Positions 34,201-45,679 of a DNA stretch of 64,000 nt are shown one piece after another. The notes beneath the pieces were generated by a model. That model saw only the letters and a program-made list of their open reading frames with translations. It did no database searches and was not told the DNA's origin. Source of the stretch: Anadara kagoshimensis (taxonomy: Eukaryota; Mollusca; Bivalvia; Arcoida; Arcidae). The stretch is from assembly GCA_021292105.1 (NCBI GenBank), contig CM037869.1, positions 14,006,745 through 14,070,744 of the forward strand, in the 5' to 3' direction. The position numbers and the translations under genes are program-made. Positions within the stretch are counted from its first letter, which is position 1. Every line of letters starts with the position of its first letter.

Positions 34201-37200
34201 TAGCGTGTTGATTACCAGGTACGGAGCACGTCCAGTTATTGGAATGGCTATGGTAATGGCAGCAGTTGTGAATATCCTGATCCCTGTAGCAGCCCACTAT
34301 AGTTTCATACTGGTAGTTGTTATAAGGGCCCTTATTGGAGTGTTAACGGTAATTCGTCAATTTATCAAATCATAATTGATATTTGTCAATAAAGTGACGT
34401 TTTGTTTATAAACAAGAGCAAGTATAGAAAATGAATGACTGATATAATAAATAAAGTGTAAGAAGGCGTGATTATATACGAATCACGATATGCTATTATT
34501 GGTTATACACATATAAAACTCGACTGTATTTATCAACAATGCGTCATTTTATCTTTGTTGACCCAAACCCAATAATATTCTTAATAAAATTGACGTATAG
34601 AAGGAACAACGTCAATGCCTTTCAATCAGAAACATATAAAGTGGGCCCTGATTTATTAAGAAAGAATCTATTTCTAAAACGATGAACACAAAGTTTTACA
34701 GTTTGTCAGTTAAGAGAGGTTTTTAGTTTAATCATAGCTTAATATAGACACATTTTTGGTTAACTCAGGATTCATTTAAGACAGGTGCTTGTAAACACAT
34801 GACAAAGATATGTTTTCAGTATTTGTCAGCTTTTGCTTACATCGAGTTCTGTAAAGACAAAAAACTACGTTGAAACGTTGATAAGACATGTAACCGCCCT
34901 CCCCCCCAAAAAACTATTAAATTATTCAAAGCTGTTCCATCACATATTCCGCAGCATATAGAATTTAGGCATTATTTATAGCTAAAGGCGATAAAACTAA
35001 GACCTACTTTTTTCTTTGATGCGTTCTAGGTGATGAATGAAGAAATATTTATTTTTAAAACGGTGTTATTTGTCATTACTTTTGCTCATAGTAGGAGTGA
35101 TATAACTTTTACTCCGATCTGTACTTTGCAATGATCATCCACAAAAATTAAAAAGAAATTCAGACGATTTATGATTAAGTTTCATATTTGAACAAACACC
35201 GACATAAAAATACAGATGGCTTTCAAGTATCTCTTTATGGTAAAAATTCTTCATTTTATGTTTAAATTGTATAATATGAATTTACAAACTCATTTACATG
35301 AGTTGCGTTGAGTTTAGTAATGGTGTTTAACATCCCACTCAAGAATATTTCACTTATATCGAGACGTCACAAGCTATAGGCGAAGGTGTTGAAATTTCGC
35401 ATGTGCGTTAGGCTGATGGTATTATACAGCAGGGTTCTTTATCGTTCAAAGCTTTCCGTGACAGGGGACCTCGTTTATTTTAAGTTCCAATCCGAAAGAA
35501 CCATGACTTTTATTTCGTAATACCGAGTGCTTGGCGAAAGAACAATCACTACCCACTTTCAAGTCTTACTTACGGAGCGATCATTTACATGACATAATAA
35601 AATAATATAGTAAAAATAATAAAGTGTACTCGATCAAAAAGCGACATATATGAGGGTTGTTTTATATAACTTATAGACATGTTGTAGGCTGGTGTTTACA
35701 TTTGCTGCCAGTATATATTTGGCCGATGGGCACCTCCAAATGAAAGGACAAGGCTTTCATCAATTTGCTTCGCCGGTATGTATTATAATTTTCATTTAAC
35801 AATAAAAATGCATTATAAACAGGTTTATTACTATAGAGAAAAGGAAAGCTGACAATTAAAATTAAAGACAGCATATGGTTTTGCTTAGGCAACAAATAAA
35901 AAAAATCATTGTTATAATAAAATATTTTGTTGTTTACTCTTTATTGAAATTGGTTCATTAAAATATATTTTAAACAATAAAATTATTATATCAATGGAAT
36001 TTATTTGATTTAGTGATGGAACTATATTTTTGTCGTATAATATACCTCGTTTTGCGACAGTAAAAATCCACGTTGTACTATCTTAACCCTATAAATGAAA
36101 AATAGTTATCCGACCAATGTGATGACTAAAATGTTTCTACAATATTGTTTCTTTCCTTTTCTAGCGAGCAATATACATGCCTCTTCCACTTAAAAGATTT
36201 GTTTCACGGGCGTAGTTACCTAACCAGTTGTTCTCACCCATCCAGAGCAACCGGTATCGCTTCCCCTGTGAAAGTTCGCGCATTTAACCTAATTTGCCAT
36301 TTTTCAAAGTTTTTACTTTGTTTTGGGATTGTTCTTTGGACATGGATTAGTATGTTTGTTTTTGATTGATATGCTTGTTTTGGATCAGTAAGCTGTGGTA
36401 GTACATGTTCCTACTATGGACAGTTAATACATCGAAGAAAGCTACTCATAAATAAATTGTTGACCCAGGGCAACTTAAGCATATCAAGATACTTAAATAA
36501 ATTATGACCGTAATCACAAAAATACTAATAATGATTATACATGTATTTACTTTACTAATAAATACAAATATTACAGAAAATAATTTTACTGAACAAGTAA
36601 ATACCGGCATGATATACATCGCTTGAAGTAGGTAACCTAGGGTCTTTGTTTGAATTTTTGCAACGCGTAAAAACTGTTCAACGTTGTCTTAGGCCGTTTA
36701 TCAAATTTATTTTAGTTTCAGAATTCATTCATCACTACGGTCTTGAATGTGTCCGTTCGATTATTATGGATATTCTAAGAATTTGAATATAATTTACACT
36801 AGGTGGGTCTGATAATATGAAACATCACTTACCTAATTTTTGATGACAATTAACTTCATCTATACAGCGTGATGGTCTTTTTCCAGTTTACATGAGACTC
36901 ATGCATTATTATGTGATTTTTTTAAGTCTATTCCAAAAAAATCATTACATTTAATTACCACTATTGTTCAGCAAAAATTACATACCAAAAATAGATGATA
37001 TTTTAAATGTTTTCATGAAATATTCTTTAGAAATATTGTTGTTTCTTCTTTCTTGTTTTATTCCAATTCTGTCAAAGCATCGATGTAATGAATAACAAGG
37101 AATAATTTTCATCAAGCATAAAAAACAATTAGTTTTATTCAATAAAGCACGTTATACAAGCAATCAAGAACCTCATTTGTTGAAACCAAAGATTTGCAAT

Positions 37201-40200
37201 GGTTGTAGTTTTTGTCGCTTCAAACATTAACTTCTTATTGTTAAGTCTCGTTTTAAAGTGAGCTTTATTCTTAATTTTAGGAGTTGAATTTGGAACAATT
37301 GGTACTTATTTCTTATCTGGACTTATGTGCAATCATATAAGTGTTAATGGTTGGTCATATATATTCTATGTTACAGGTGAGTTAAAAGAAAAATATCTCC
37401 ACGTATCTTATAAATTCAATGTGTACTGATAAATGCCACACCATGATTTCTCAATCCTTTGTCAGAACTTCTTTCGTAATCATTTATATTTTCTGAAGAA
37501 GAAATTAAATCTCTAAACCTTATACATTGGTAGCGCAAAAAGAACAATACAGCCAAACTTGGTTAAAAGCCACCTCTATAAAAAGGCCACCTGCTTATAA
37601 AGGCCAGTAGAATTGTATCCCAATTTTCTTTAGCCATATAGTTTGAATCTGTATATAAAGGACACCTGCCCATAAAGACCACGTTTACTGGTTCCCTTGG
37701 ACAGCCTTTATAGATAGGTTTAACTGTATATTACTTTTACATAGCTATGTTCATTTCTAAAGCATAAAAATATTGCTGATCTATTACTTCAAAATTTGAA
37801 TTTTGAAGAATTAAAATTTGTATTATTTATTTTAACAATTTTCAAGCTCTTTCAAAATAGTTCTTTATTAATTAAATTTTACCATATCATATTGTTTAAA
37901 TATCTTAATCTAGGAGGTTCAACTCTGCTGTGGTGTTTATGCTGGTTTGTCTTCGTGGCTGACACACCTGAACAGTCATGTTGGATATCAAAGCAAGAAA
38001 AGGAATATTTATACACAGCGATAAATACAAGAAGAGGAATCAAGGACAAAAATTTGGAGGTAAACTACCATTAACAAGTAACATAAAGCTATAATGTCAA
38101 TGACAATGATTTTATTATTAAGCACACATATTATATAATAAGGACAACGTTATTTCGTTAACGTTTAGCATACTGACCCAATGCCCACAGTGATAAAACT
38201 GATACCCTAGCCAATACTAGTAATTTTTTCACACCCTGTTCATTTAGCTAGTTAAACAAAAGGTACCTACCCGACCGGAGCACTAGGTTATATATTTCTG
38301 GTAGAAGTGCATTTGCTTAATACATTTCCCCGGTTTCAAGGTTTTAATTTGTGATTTAAACGTTGACTAATATATATTTTTTTAAATTTTAGCTAAAATG
38401 TGTTCCATTTCTCTTTTCAATAATGCAATATTAAAACCTAATTATAAAACAGATCCTACAAGGGTCAAGCAGTTTGAATATTCTCGCGCAAATTCCATAC
38501 AAAAAGCAACTTTCATAAACACTGTGTTGTATTTTTACATTCTGTTTCAGATAAATAAGCATGTTATACCTTGGCGTTCCTTATTTACGTCTCTTCCGCT
38601 TTATGCAATAATGGTGGCAAACATATGCTTTGATTGGTCACACAAACTGATGTTGACATATATATCCACATATTTAAATGATGTGTTTCATTTCGATTTT
38701 GAATACGTAAGTATCTCAGATATGTGTTTTAATGACTAACTTATTCTGCCTTCGTATCTCTTTGATATCTATGTTTGTGGATTGTCCACTGTTGATAGCA
38801 TTACGCTAAGGTAGAGCTTGTTCTTACTACGGGGACTTTTTACAAAGAAGTAGGCTGATTGAAAACAAATTGTTGACCCAGAAATATCGCAAGCTTAGGC
38901 TTATCAAGGCCTTCAAAAAGTTTTATGATTGTCATCACAGTATTGTTGATGTTTCTGTGTCCACGATTGCCATGAATATATTTGACGCCGCATAGTTCCA
39001 TGTTCTTTTCACACAATTTGATTACACACGTGACGGGTGAAGCTAGCTAACCAGTAGCCGCTTGCCTGACTTTCTTGGTGGAACTCACGTGTCTAACCTA
39101 ACTTGTCAGTTCCAAAGTTTTTACTTTGCTTCTAGATTGTGATTTAGTATGTTTGTTTTGATTGCATTTTATTATGAAACTAACTAGTTTTACAGACATC
39201 CTTCTAAGGACGTCATTTCAATGTTGTATATAAGTATGGTTTATATGTATGCAGAATTACCCTGGTAATATTTGACATATAGTTTTACATTCCTTTTATT
39301 GCCAATTTTGATTACTCACATAGGGGCGTAGCTAGCTAAACAAGGAGAACCCGACCTCTTTCTCCGTTGAAAATTTGATGATCACTTTTATTCCAATACG
39401 ACTGTCTGTTACAAAATTAAAACAAATTTTCAAATAATTGTATTTATTATTCCATTCCATTATAGAATGGTTTTATCTCAGCTATATCATCACTTCCACA
39501 TGCTGCAGCAATTTTGATCAGTGGAAGATTATCAGATGTTGTTATTAATCGATTTCTTCTCAGCAGAACCAATACAAGAAAATTATTTAATACAACAGGT
39601 ATAGTAGATCTTGTTCCGACTACGAGAACTTAATTCAATTAAGAAAGCTTCTTACAAAAATAAACTGTTGACGCAAGGAAATTGTAATCCTAGGATTAAC
39701 AAAACCTTAAAAAAGTTTAATGACTGTCATCACAATATTGTTGATAAGTATGGTGTCTCTATATCCACAAATTATCGAGTATATATTTGATATCCAAAGT
39801 TCCATGGTCTATTCTTTCTTAACTGTGACAAGAAACGTGACGAGTGTACCTAAACAGGAGGTTCTTTTTATTCTGGAGCACTAAGCGTCACCTCAGTGAT
39901 GGAAGGTCCCGGGTTTAACTTAATTTGCCAGTTACTTTGCTTTTAGATTGTGATTTGGACATGGATTGGTATTTTTGTTTATGTTTTACCGCACTTTAGC
40001 GCACGTCTGAATCTCTTTTGTTTGGAGAAAGAGTTTATTACCACATGCAAATTTTAATGTTTTCCCGTAAATATGGCTTTCTTATATAGTAGTGAGTAAG
40101 TGAGTGAGTGAATTACTGTTAAAAGCCGCATCATCAATATTGCAGCTATTCGCGGCTAGAAAAAGTAAAGGATACAATAGTATCAATAACACAAACTATT

Positions 40201-42556
40201 AAAATGTAAAACTTAAAATAACAACAACAAAAAACAATTATATTTTATTATACAAGTTAATTTCCCGAAGGAAGTTTGAAATTTGATGTCCACTGAAATT
40301 ACTAAAAAGATCTTGCATTGATATTGCTGAATAAAAAGTGTCCCTTGTAGGTGCAAAGTCAACACAATCGAAATCCAGCAAAATGTGCTAGAGAAATTGT
40401 TGATCTTGAGAAGGGATACACTGGGAGGTTGTTCTCCTTTTAATATAAATGAATGTGTAAAATAACTATGACCGATTCTACAGCGCCGAAGAACAATACT
40501 TTCATGCGTATTGTACTGGGATAAAGGTGTAAATCCAAGACATGACTGAATTGAAAATAATTTATTATGTTCTTGACTATCCCAATGATTCGACCATTGA
40601 TCATTGATATAATTGCATATCAATGGTTTCAAATTATTATGCGGAATTAAGCAAGCTAATATATTTTTTTAGACAATGCTGCTTTAGCAGCTGAATCGGC
40701 TTTTGTGTTGCCTCTAATGCCAACATGGCTAGGTAGCAACAATAATATTTTTTTTTTATTAAAATCTGAAACTGCATATGTAACTGAACTATGCAATTCC
40801 AGAATTTCACAAATTAGAGGGTGATCAAATTTTCTGCTCTTCATTGCCCGAAGGACAAAAAAAGAGTTAGAGCATATAATAAAATTGTTATGGGGCGATT
40901 TTGAATTAAACTGTAAAGCAAGCAATATTGCTTTAGACTCAGCTGAGAATATGGAGCTGTCATTTGGAAGGCGAATACTTATTGTTTCGTCTCCAATAAC
41001 TGCGATCGCTGATAGGCTGTGTTTTATTAAGAGATTCAATAAACGTTTTACAGTTTATCGTACTTCTCTTTCAACTGAGGGTTATGCTATATCGATTTTC
41101 AAATTAGATAAAGAATAATCTTATTCTCTTTTTTCTCTTTTTCCTGATTGTGCACCTTTTCTGACATTACACATAAAAGTTACAATTTGTTGCTCCTTTA
41201 AGGTATTTCCTCCACACCAAATACGTGTACATACTGGTGACTAATTAAACATTTATTGAATTAAAAGAAATCCAACTAAAATGTTCAATGATATGGTAGA
41301 CTTGTCTATAATGAGTATACATTACATGGCTGGTTGGCTTGATTTATTGATCCTACTTATATGTAGGACTTTAGTATACGATATTGGTAAAACTGTATTT
41401 GACAAAATAGCAAGGATTACTTCCCTTACCTCATACTCAACTATCCCGTCTGCAATAATCTTTAAATTCGAAACAACGACAGTTTCTTCCCTTAAATATT
41501 TCTGGCCATACAGCACATTATTTTAGGTAAAAAGTAATTTACCACCTAAACATCGTCAAATTCATTAAAACTTGGCATGAACCTTAAGAGTATTCTTAAA
41601 ATGACAACAAATGATAGTTGTAATATTAGTACTAGTAAATAAAAAATGAAAACGCATTGTTACATCACAAGATTGCAAATTAAAGTAGATTCTTAGAACA
41701 GACAATAGTGTACATACATCTACCATTTTTAAAAAAAAAAACATGTTCTTATTCAATTACAGCAATGGTGGTTCCGGCTGTTTTGTTAATAGTACTAGCT
41801 TATATAGACTGTTCACAGCCCACCCTAGCTGTTGCTATATTAATTACTGGTATGGCTTTAAGAGGATTCCGATTTTCTGGTTTTACAATTAATGCTGTAG
41901 ATATAGCACCTAATTTTGGTGGAGTTGTGTTTGGTATAACAAATGCAATGGGATCGTTAAGTGCTTATGCAACATTGATGGTTGCTTCCAGCCTCACAAC
42001 AAACGTAAGTTATGAAACTAATGAAAAATTAAAAGAAAAGTAAAACTAATTGGTTGCTGTTATTTTGTAAAATTTAAAAACAAATAATTCTATTTGCTTT
42101 TGTTCCAAGCATTTCAATTGGTCTGATGATTCACCTATTAAAACGCATACATTTTCAAAAAACTTTATTTTACAAAACAATGAACTACACTAATCTAAAT
42201 TGTTAACAATATAAGGCTGAAGGTTACAACTTAAAAATATAGACTTGTATTAAATTATCATTTTGTTAATTTTGTAACATTTCATTTGGTATAGTTTTGG
42301 TTGAATTATATTTTCATAATTGTGATGACCATTCTATTGATAAGTATATTTTTGCATATTTTTTATGTTTCAGCTTTCAAGAGAAGAATGGAAGACCGTA
42401 TTTTTAATAACATCCGCTATAGAAATTTTTGGTTCTTTATTTTATTTGATGTTCGCAAGTGCTGATGTTCAGTCATGGAATGATACACACAATGTCGAAA
42501 TTAATGCGGAAGCACCTAAAGCAGCCTCAGACATTAAAACAACTCATATAGAGTAA
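31266..42556 (+). CDS. SLC17-family MFS anion transporter, copy B
   Basis: Nine exons with AG/GT borders: 31266-31474, 34115-34348, 35688-35775, 37281-37376, 37914-38059, 38551-38706, 39466-39598, 41763-42004, 42374-42556 (TAA at 42554). They splice in frame to about 495 residues without a stop, close to the usual 480-550 of SLC17 proteins; an upstream exon with the initiator Met is still needed or Met at about 31295 is used. Visible features: TSTRLGMAVLMSFGLYC and LRVNVNMVIICMVNY (helix 1, with the family LRVN motif), loop-1 sequons NYT and NIS, MQGHILSIFYLPYGIAQIP, RALIGVLT, GRWAPPNERTRL, WRSLFTSLPLYAIMVANIC, PHAAAILISGRLSD, PNFGGVVFGITNAMGSLSAY and the terminal EEWKTVFLITSAIEIFG helix. Family role: proton- or sodium-coupled anion transport. 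Introns hold a mariner, foldback, SINE and several Penelope-like copies. Confidence 0.87.
31525..31655 (-). mobile_element. Penelope-like fragment (in B intron 1)
   Basis: Starts atcaaaaacaaacatactaa, 50 bp after the exon-1 donor, and breaks off after aagtgaggccggatgttgcg. It is antisense to gene B. Confidence 0.85.
32151..33484 (+). mobile_element. mariner-type transposon, 1334 bp, perfect TIRs
   Basis: The terminal inverted repeats are identical for 24 bp, beginning cgagggtcgttcaaaaagtc, and TA flanks both sides (32149-32150, 33485-33486). The element occupies intron 1 of copy B. The internal transposase is broken, so it can move only with help in trans. Confidence 0.95.
32337..33429 (+). 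pseudogene. mariner DD34D transposase, disrupted
   Basis: From ATG at 32337 the frame runs MTDMTGKNIIEMRSFMKACA into a helix-turn-helix region, with stops and shifts near 32486, 32573, 32685, 32775 and 32852. The catalytic parts remain readable: TGDETWVYYF (first Asp, about 32825), RLLHDNAPAH (second Asp, about 33112) and YSPDLSPCDFYLFPKLK (third Asp, about 33215). There are 34 residues between the second and third Asp, the mariner spacing. The last 98 codons to the TAA at 33427 are open. Confidence 0.92.
33655..33965. mobile_element. Half foldback element (in B intron 1)
   Basis: Matches the right arm of 30690-31200 (caacactagacagaactccg, agtagtgcctggacc, ggtagcaaatttagac). The left arm is missing. 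Confidence 0.75.
34376..35295. other. Intron 2 of copy B, no further feature seen
   Basis: Unique-looking A/T-rich intron sequence with no coding or repeat signal I can support. Confidence 0.5.
35300..35590 (-). mobile_element. SINE related to the 27.7-kb copy, antisense
   Basis: In reverse complement it reads cgctccgtaagtaagac, ctttcgccaagcactcggta, gaggtcccctgtcacgg, gacgtctcgatataagtgaa and attcttgagtgggatgttaa. The final acgtctcgatata...gaaatattcttga block is shared with the SINE at 27745. The tRNA-like head is missing or unrecognisable. It lies in intron 2 of copy B. Confidence 0.8.
36165..36530 (+). mobile_element. Two Penelope-like fragments (in B intron 3)
   Basis: A 3'-end copy (36165-36372, ending agtatgtttgtttttgattg) is followed by an RT-coding piece (36385-36530: taagctgtggtagtacatgt, aaattgttgacccagggcaa). 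Both have the orientation of gene B. Confidence 0.8.
38238..38350 (+). mobile_element. Penelope-like fragment (in B intron 5)
   Basis: Diverged 3' portion starting near ttagctagttaaacaaaagg. It lacks the last 40 bp of the family. Confidence 0.6.
38790..39170 (+). mobile_element. Penelope-like fragment (in B intron 6)
   Basis: Starts about 85 bp after the exon-6 donor, in the RT C-terminal region (acgctaaggtagagcttgtt, ttcaaaaagttttatgattg), passes through cacacgtgacgggtgaagct and ends tagtatgtttgttttgattg. It has the orientation of gene B and is absent from the shorter intron 6 of copy A. Confidence 0.87.
39235..39365 (+). mobile_element. Penelope-like fragment (in B intron 6)
   Basis: Diverged middle part (accctggtaatatttgac, aggggcgtagctagctaaac). 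The 3' end is missing. Confidence 0.6.
39601..39990 (+). mobile_element. Penelope-like fragment at the exon-7 donor of copy B
   Basis: Similarity to the family (cgctatggtagagcttgttc in other copies; here gtatagtagatcttgttccg) begins within the first bases of intron 7 and runs to ttggtatttttgtttatg. The same copy, at the same position, is present in remnant C (50470-50850, inverted). The 5' splice site is therefore directly followed, or partly formed, by retroelement sequence. Confidence 0.85.
40093..41010 (-). mobile_element. I/Nimb-like LINE 3' fragment with RNase H (in B intron 7)
   Basis: Absent from the otherwise matching inverted sequence at 50260-50460, so its limits are well defined. 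On the minus strand it encodes an RNase H domain: DSSIFSAESKAILLAL (Glu kept), NNFIICSNSFFVLRAM (usual Asp replaced by Asn), LLPSHVGIRGNTKADSAAKA (Asp kept), from about 41000 to 40656. After a shift at about 40650 comes a C-terminal region (PLICNYINDQWSNHWD, RRCRIGHSYFTHSFILKGE). The 3' end is a tcactcactcac-type tail (gtgagtaagtgagtgagtga at 40093). It is 5' truncated and inactive. Confidence 0.85.
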
Positions 42557-42908
42557 ATTATCTGCCGTTTGGTAATTCATTTTAGTCTTATGGTAATGAA
42601 ATGCAATATAACGAAATATTACATAGTAAAATTTATAAGAAAAACGACAAAAACTATGTTAGGAAACAGAAACAAAGGAAAATATAAACATTTTAAAGCT
42701 AGTCGGTACAATTTCAATTCTCTCAATTCTATGATTAAACAAGTCTCTTTATTTTCATTTTTGCAAACAAGAAAAGTAAAAAAAGCAAATGTTACCAATC
42801 GCCTACCACAGTATCGTTCAAAAAACCATAAAAGGTCATTGTTTCATATGGGTAATGTAGATTAAGAGATTCTTAGACATAATTTTAGGCATTGACAGGA
42901 CAAGTTTA

Positions 42909-42914
42909 AATAAA
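42909..42914 (+). promoter_or_regulatory. Candidate poly(A) signal of copy B
   Basis: AATAAA lies about 353 bp after the copy B stop codon. It is the first canonical hexamer I found downstream; there is no transcript support. Confidence 0.4.
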
Positions 42915-42954
42915 GATGCTAACAACCCGATCTAATTGTTTGTGGTTGAATACC

Positions 42955-43330
42955 TTGCTTCTTGATTGTTGCTCGGGCATAGATTGGTATGTTTGTTTTT
43001 GAAAAAATGCAAACAGAATAAAAAATCGATTCCCTATGATGATACACAATCAGTCCTCTTTAAAACGATCGGGTTTGTCACAAAGTAATTTTGTCATAAG
43101 AAATTCTTATTAAATCTGTTCCTAAATTAACTTATATCTGACGTTTAATAGTCCCATTTACATTTATGATTTTACTAGTGACTGATATTACTGGAAACAA
43201 ATTGTGTTTACGCTTCCGGACTATTCCCGTCCTTGGTAAAGTTCTCATGTTTTACTTAATTTCCAAACTTCAAAAATTTATTTTGCTTTATGGATTGTGA
43301 TTTTAAACATGGCTGGTTATGTTTATGTAT
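42955..43330 (+). mobile_element. Two short Penelope-like 3' ends
   Basis: 42955-43003 keeps only cttcttgattgttgctcggg to tatgtttgtttttg. 43195-43330 is a diverged copy with cccgtccttggtaaagttct and gattgtgattttaaacatgg. Confidence 0.65.
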
Positions 43331-43364
43331 GGTTTCTATGGTATATTTAGTTTTGATTGTTGTT

Positions 43365-44110
43365 CTAAGCCTCTATGTTAAAAAGTACCTGTAACGATTT
43401 TTGATTTTTACATGTTATTCTCCATACTGAAATATGACTCAATGCGAAAATTTTATAAAAATCCATGCCGAAATAAGGGAGATATCGGCGAGTTTGTAAT
43501 ACACCTCCCGTTAATCCAAATAAAAAAGCTCGGTTTTGGGGACCCCGTGCAGTAACGTCATTTAAGTAAGCAGACCCCACATAATACTTATAGATAATGA
43601 ACCAGCCAAAAATTATTTTATATTTCACGATAAATTCATTTGATTAAGTCGAATTTACATCCGACTGACACCTACCAATAATTAAGCAAATTATTATTAG
43701 TCCTACTTGATAAAAAGTTTGTTTATTAGACATTCCTTAGATTGAGACCCGTACCTTTAATCAACAGGGTGTGTTCTTACAATTAACAACATTGATTGAC
43801 AGGTGTTCGGATAGAGTAATTTTATGACACCTGTAAATATACTATCTGAATCGTTTGATGTTGTCTTGGATTTAGAATTTCACATAGGTAAACTGATTGT
43901 GAAAAGATAATTATGTATAAAAAAACTAGAGTTACGGAAGTATGAATAGACTGATAACTAACAATATTATCTAATTTTGAAAAATAACATTTTAAGTAAA
44001 ATTTTACCACCGATCATTTAATTTTTAATGTTTAATAAATAAATAAATAATTTTTATATTTTTAATTAACAAATAAATAAATAAATAATGGTACATCATT
44101 AACCGATTCA
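43365..44110. repeat. Right arm of long inverted repeat
   Basis: Reverse complement of 10360-10018 followed by 7049-6760. It lies 0.8 kb after copy B just as its partner lies 0.9 kb after copy A. Here the arm is uninterrupted, which shows the LINE at 7050-10017 to be an insertion. It includes TTTA-type runs at 44036-44090. Confidence 0.88.
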
Positions 44111-44309
44111 GGATCGTAGAAACTTGATAGGTTTTGATGTTTGATTAATATTGTTTGAACGCGGGCGACCAGACGGGTATTTTTCAATGTATGTATGAAT
44201 TTAATCACAGCATTTACTTTTATCAAGTTTCTAGTTTTCGTTTTCTTCGTGATCGGGAAAATTTGGCTGTTGAAATACATTGTTTGGAAATCTGGGTTCT
44301 TTTCTGACT

Positions 44310-44343
44310 TACAATTGTCAACATCACATTTATTTATGTATTT

Positions 44344-44374
<31 letters not shown>

Positions 44375-44780
44375 TACTGAACTTTTGTCAAAAAATATTT
44401 AATTGCGCGAACGACTGCCTGTGTTGTATTTGAAGCCGGTGCCACGTTTCACCGATCTTTGGTTGAAAAATTTGCTCTCTGTAGCAGGTTCTGTATGATT
44501 TAATATTAAAATTTATCAATTTTAAAATTTTAACAAGTGACAATTAATTTTCGTAAATTGTCAACATCACATTTATTTATATATTTATTTATTTATTTAT
44601 TAAATAACATTAGATACTGAACATTTGTAAATAATTTAACTTAGTAAAAATCTTCAACTGCGGTGCCACGTTTCGATGTTGGTTTGAAAATTTTCAGGAT
44701 GTCTGTAGTAGGTTCAATATACTTAAATATTAAAATTAATTTTAAAATTTTAACAAGTAACAATTAACTTTTGTATATTT
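44310..44780. repeat. ~235-bp tandem duplication with (TTTA)n heads
   Basis: Two units, each starting ttgtcaacatcacatttatt with a TTTA run (44332-44372; 44572-44602), then ggtgccacgtttc and attttaaaattttaacaagt. The units have diverged moderately. Confidence 0.88.
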
Positions 44781-45059
44781 GATAAATAATACTCGACGCA
44801 TATATTTGGTTATGTCTAGGCTAATTTGCAAAAAATTTGGGTCTCCACTCAGTAAAGTACATCGTATCATCGTCTGTTTCTGGATCGAATAAATACAGCT
44901 AAACGCCAATTTCATCAATTTTAAGGTTGTCTATTTTTTCCAAAAACAATGAGGAATCATATGACATATACAGATGAACGCCAGAGTCGTTATTTTTCTG
45001 TCCATTCATCATATAATACGTCGCTACATTAGCATTACTAATACTGCTCGCCATGTTAG

Positions 45060-45285
45060 TTACTACAACGGTTACTTAAATGACGTCACAAACGGATCAG
45101 CCTCGATATGGGTTGTTTCACTTACAGGTACTCAGAGAGGGCCAAATTCAAGGCCTTCAAACCGCTATAACTTTCTTATTTGGTCATCAATTTTGATGCG
45201 GTTTTCGATATTGTGATATTTAAATGGTATTTAACAAATATTTGAAATAAAAGTTTTACGTTACAGGTACTCTTTAAATGTTAAT
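45060..45285 (+). repeat. Dispersed repeat, TGACGTCAC...AGGTACTCTTT type, full copy
   Basis: Contains ttacttaaatgacgtcac, cgctataactttcttatttg, gatgcggttttcgatattgt and gttacaggtactctttaa. Clear relative of 25060-25225. Confidence 0.85.
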
Positions 45286-45289
45286 CATA

Positions 45290-45675
45290 AAATATAAGTG
45301 AGAACAAAACCAAAAATATTTAATGCTGTTTCTAAGCACTGTGTCATAGGGGTTTAATAAGAACACTTTTGAGGTATGTGGGCATGATTCCAGAATGATA
45401 CAGAGACATTCCCACTATATAAGGATGACATGCTTAAAATTTCAGCAAGAACTTAATAGAATTAATGTAAGCTGAACATCTCATATGCAACTGTTTTCAT
45501 CTTTTTTTCATACTGTAATGTACCCGAATCTCTGTTCTTAATCACAATGGTGATATTGTGAATTTAATCTGTATTGATATAAAAATATAAAAATCTTAAT
45601 AATTGTACTGGAAATTGGACGAAGAGGCACAACAGATTATTAAATAATGCTCGTAATCGCGTTCGAGTCATAATT
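45290..45675. other. No gene seen
   Basis: Noncoding A/T-rich sequence with no family assignment. Confidence 0.45.
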
Positions 45676-45679
45676 CTGG

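Noticed and set aside
34088-34297. Minus-strand 69-codon frame and its counterpart at 18632-18907
   Set aside because: Antisense shadows of SLC17 exon 2 in copies B and A.
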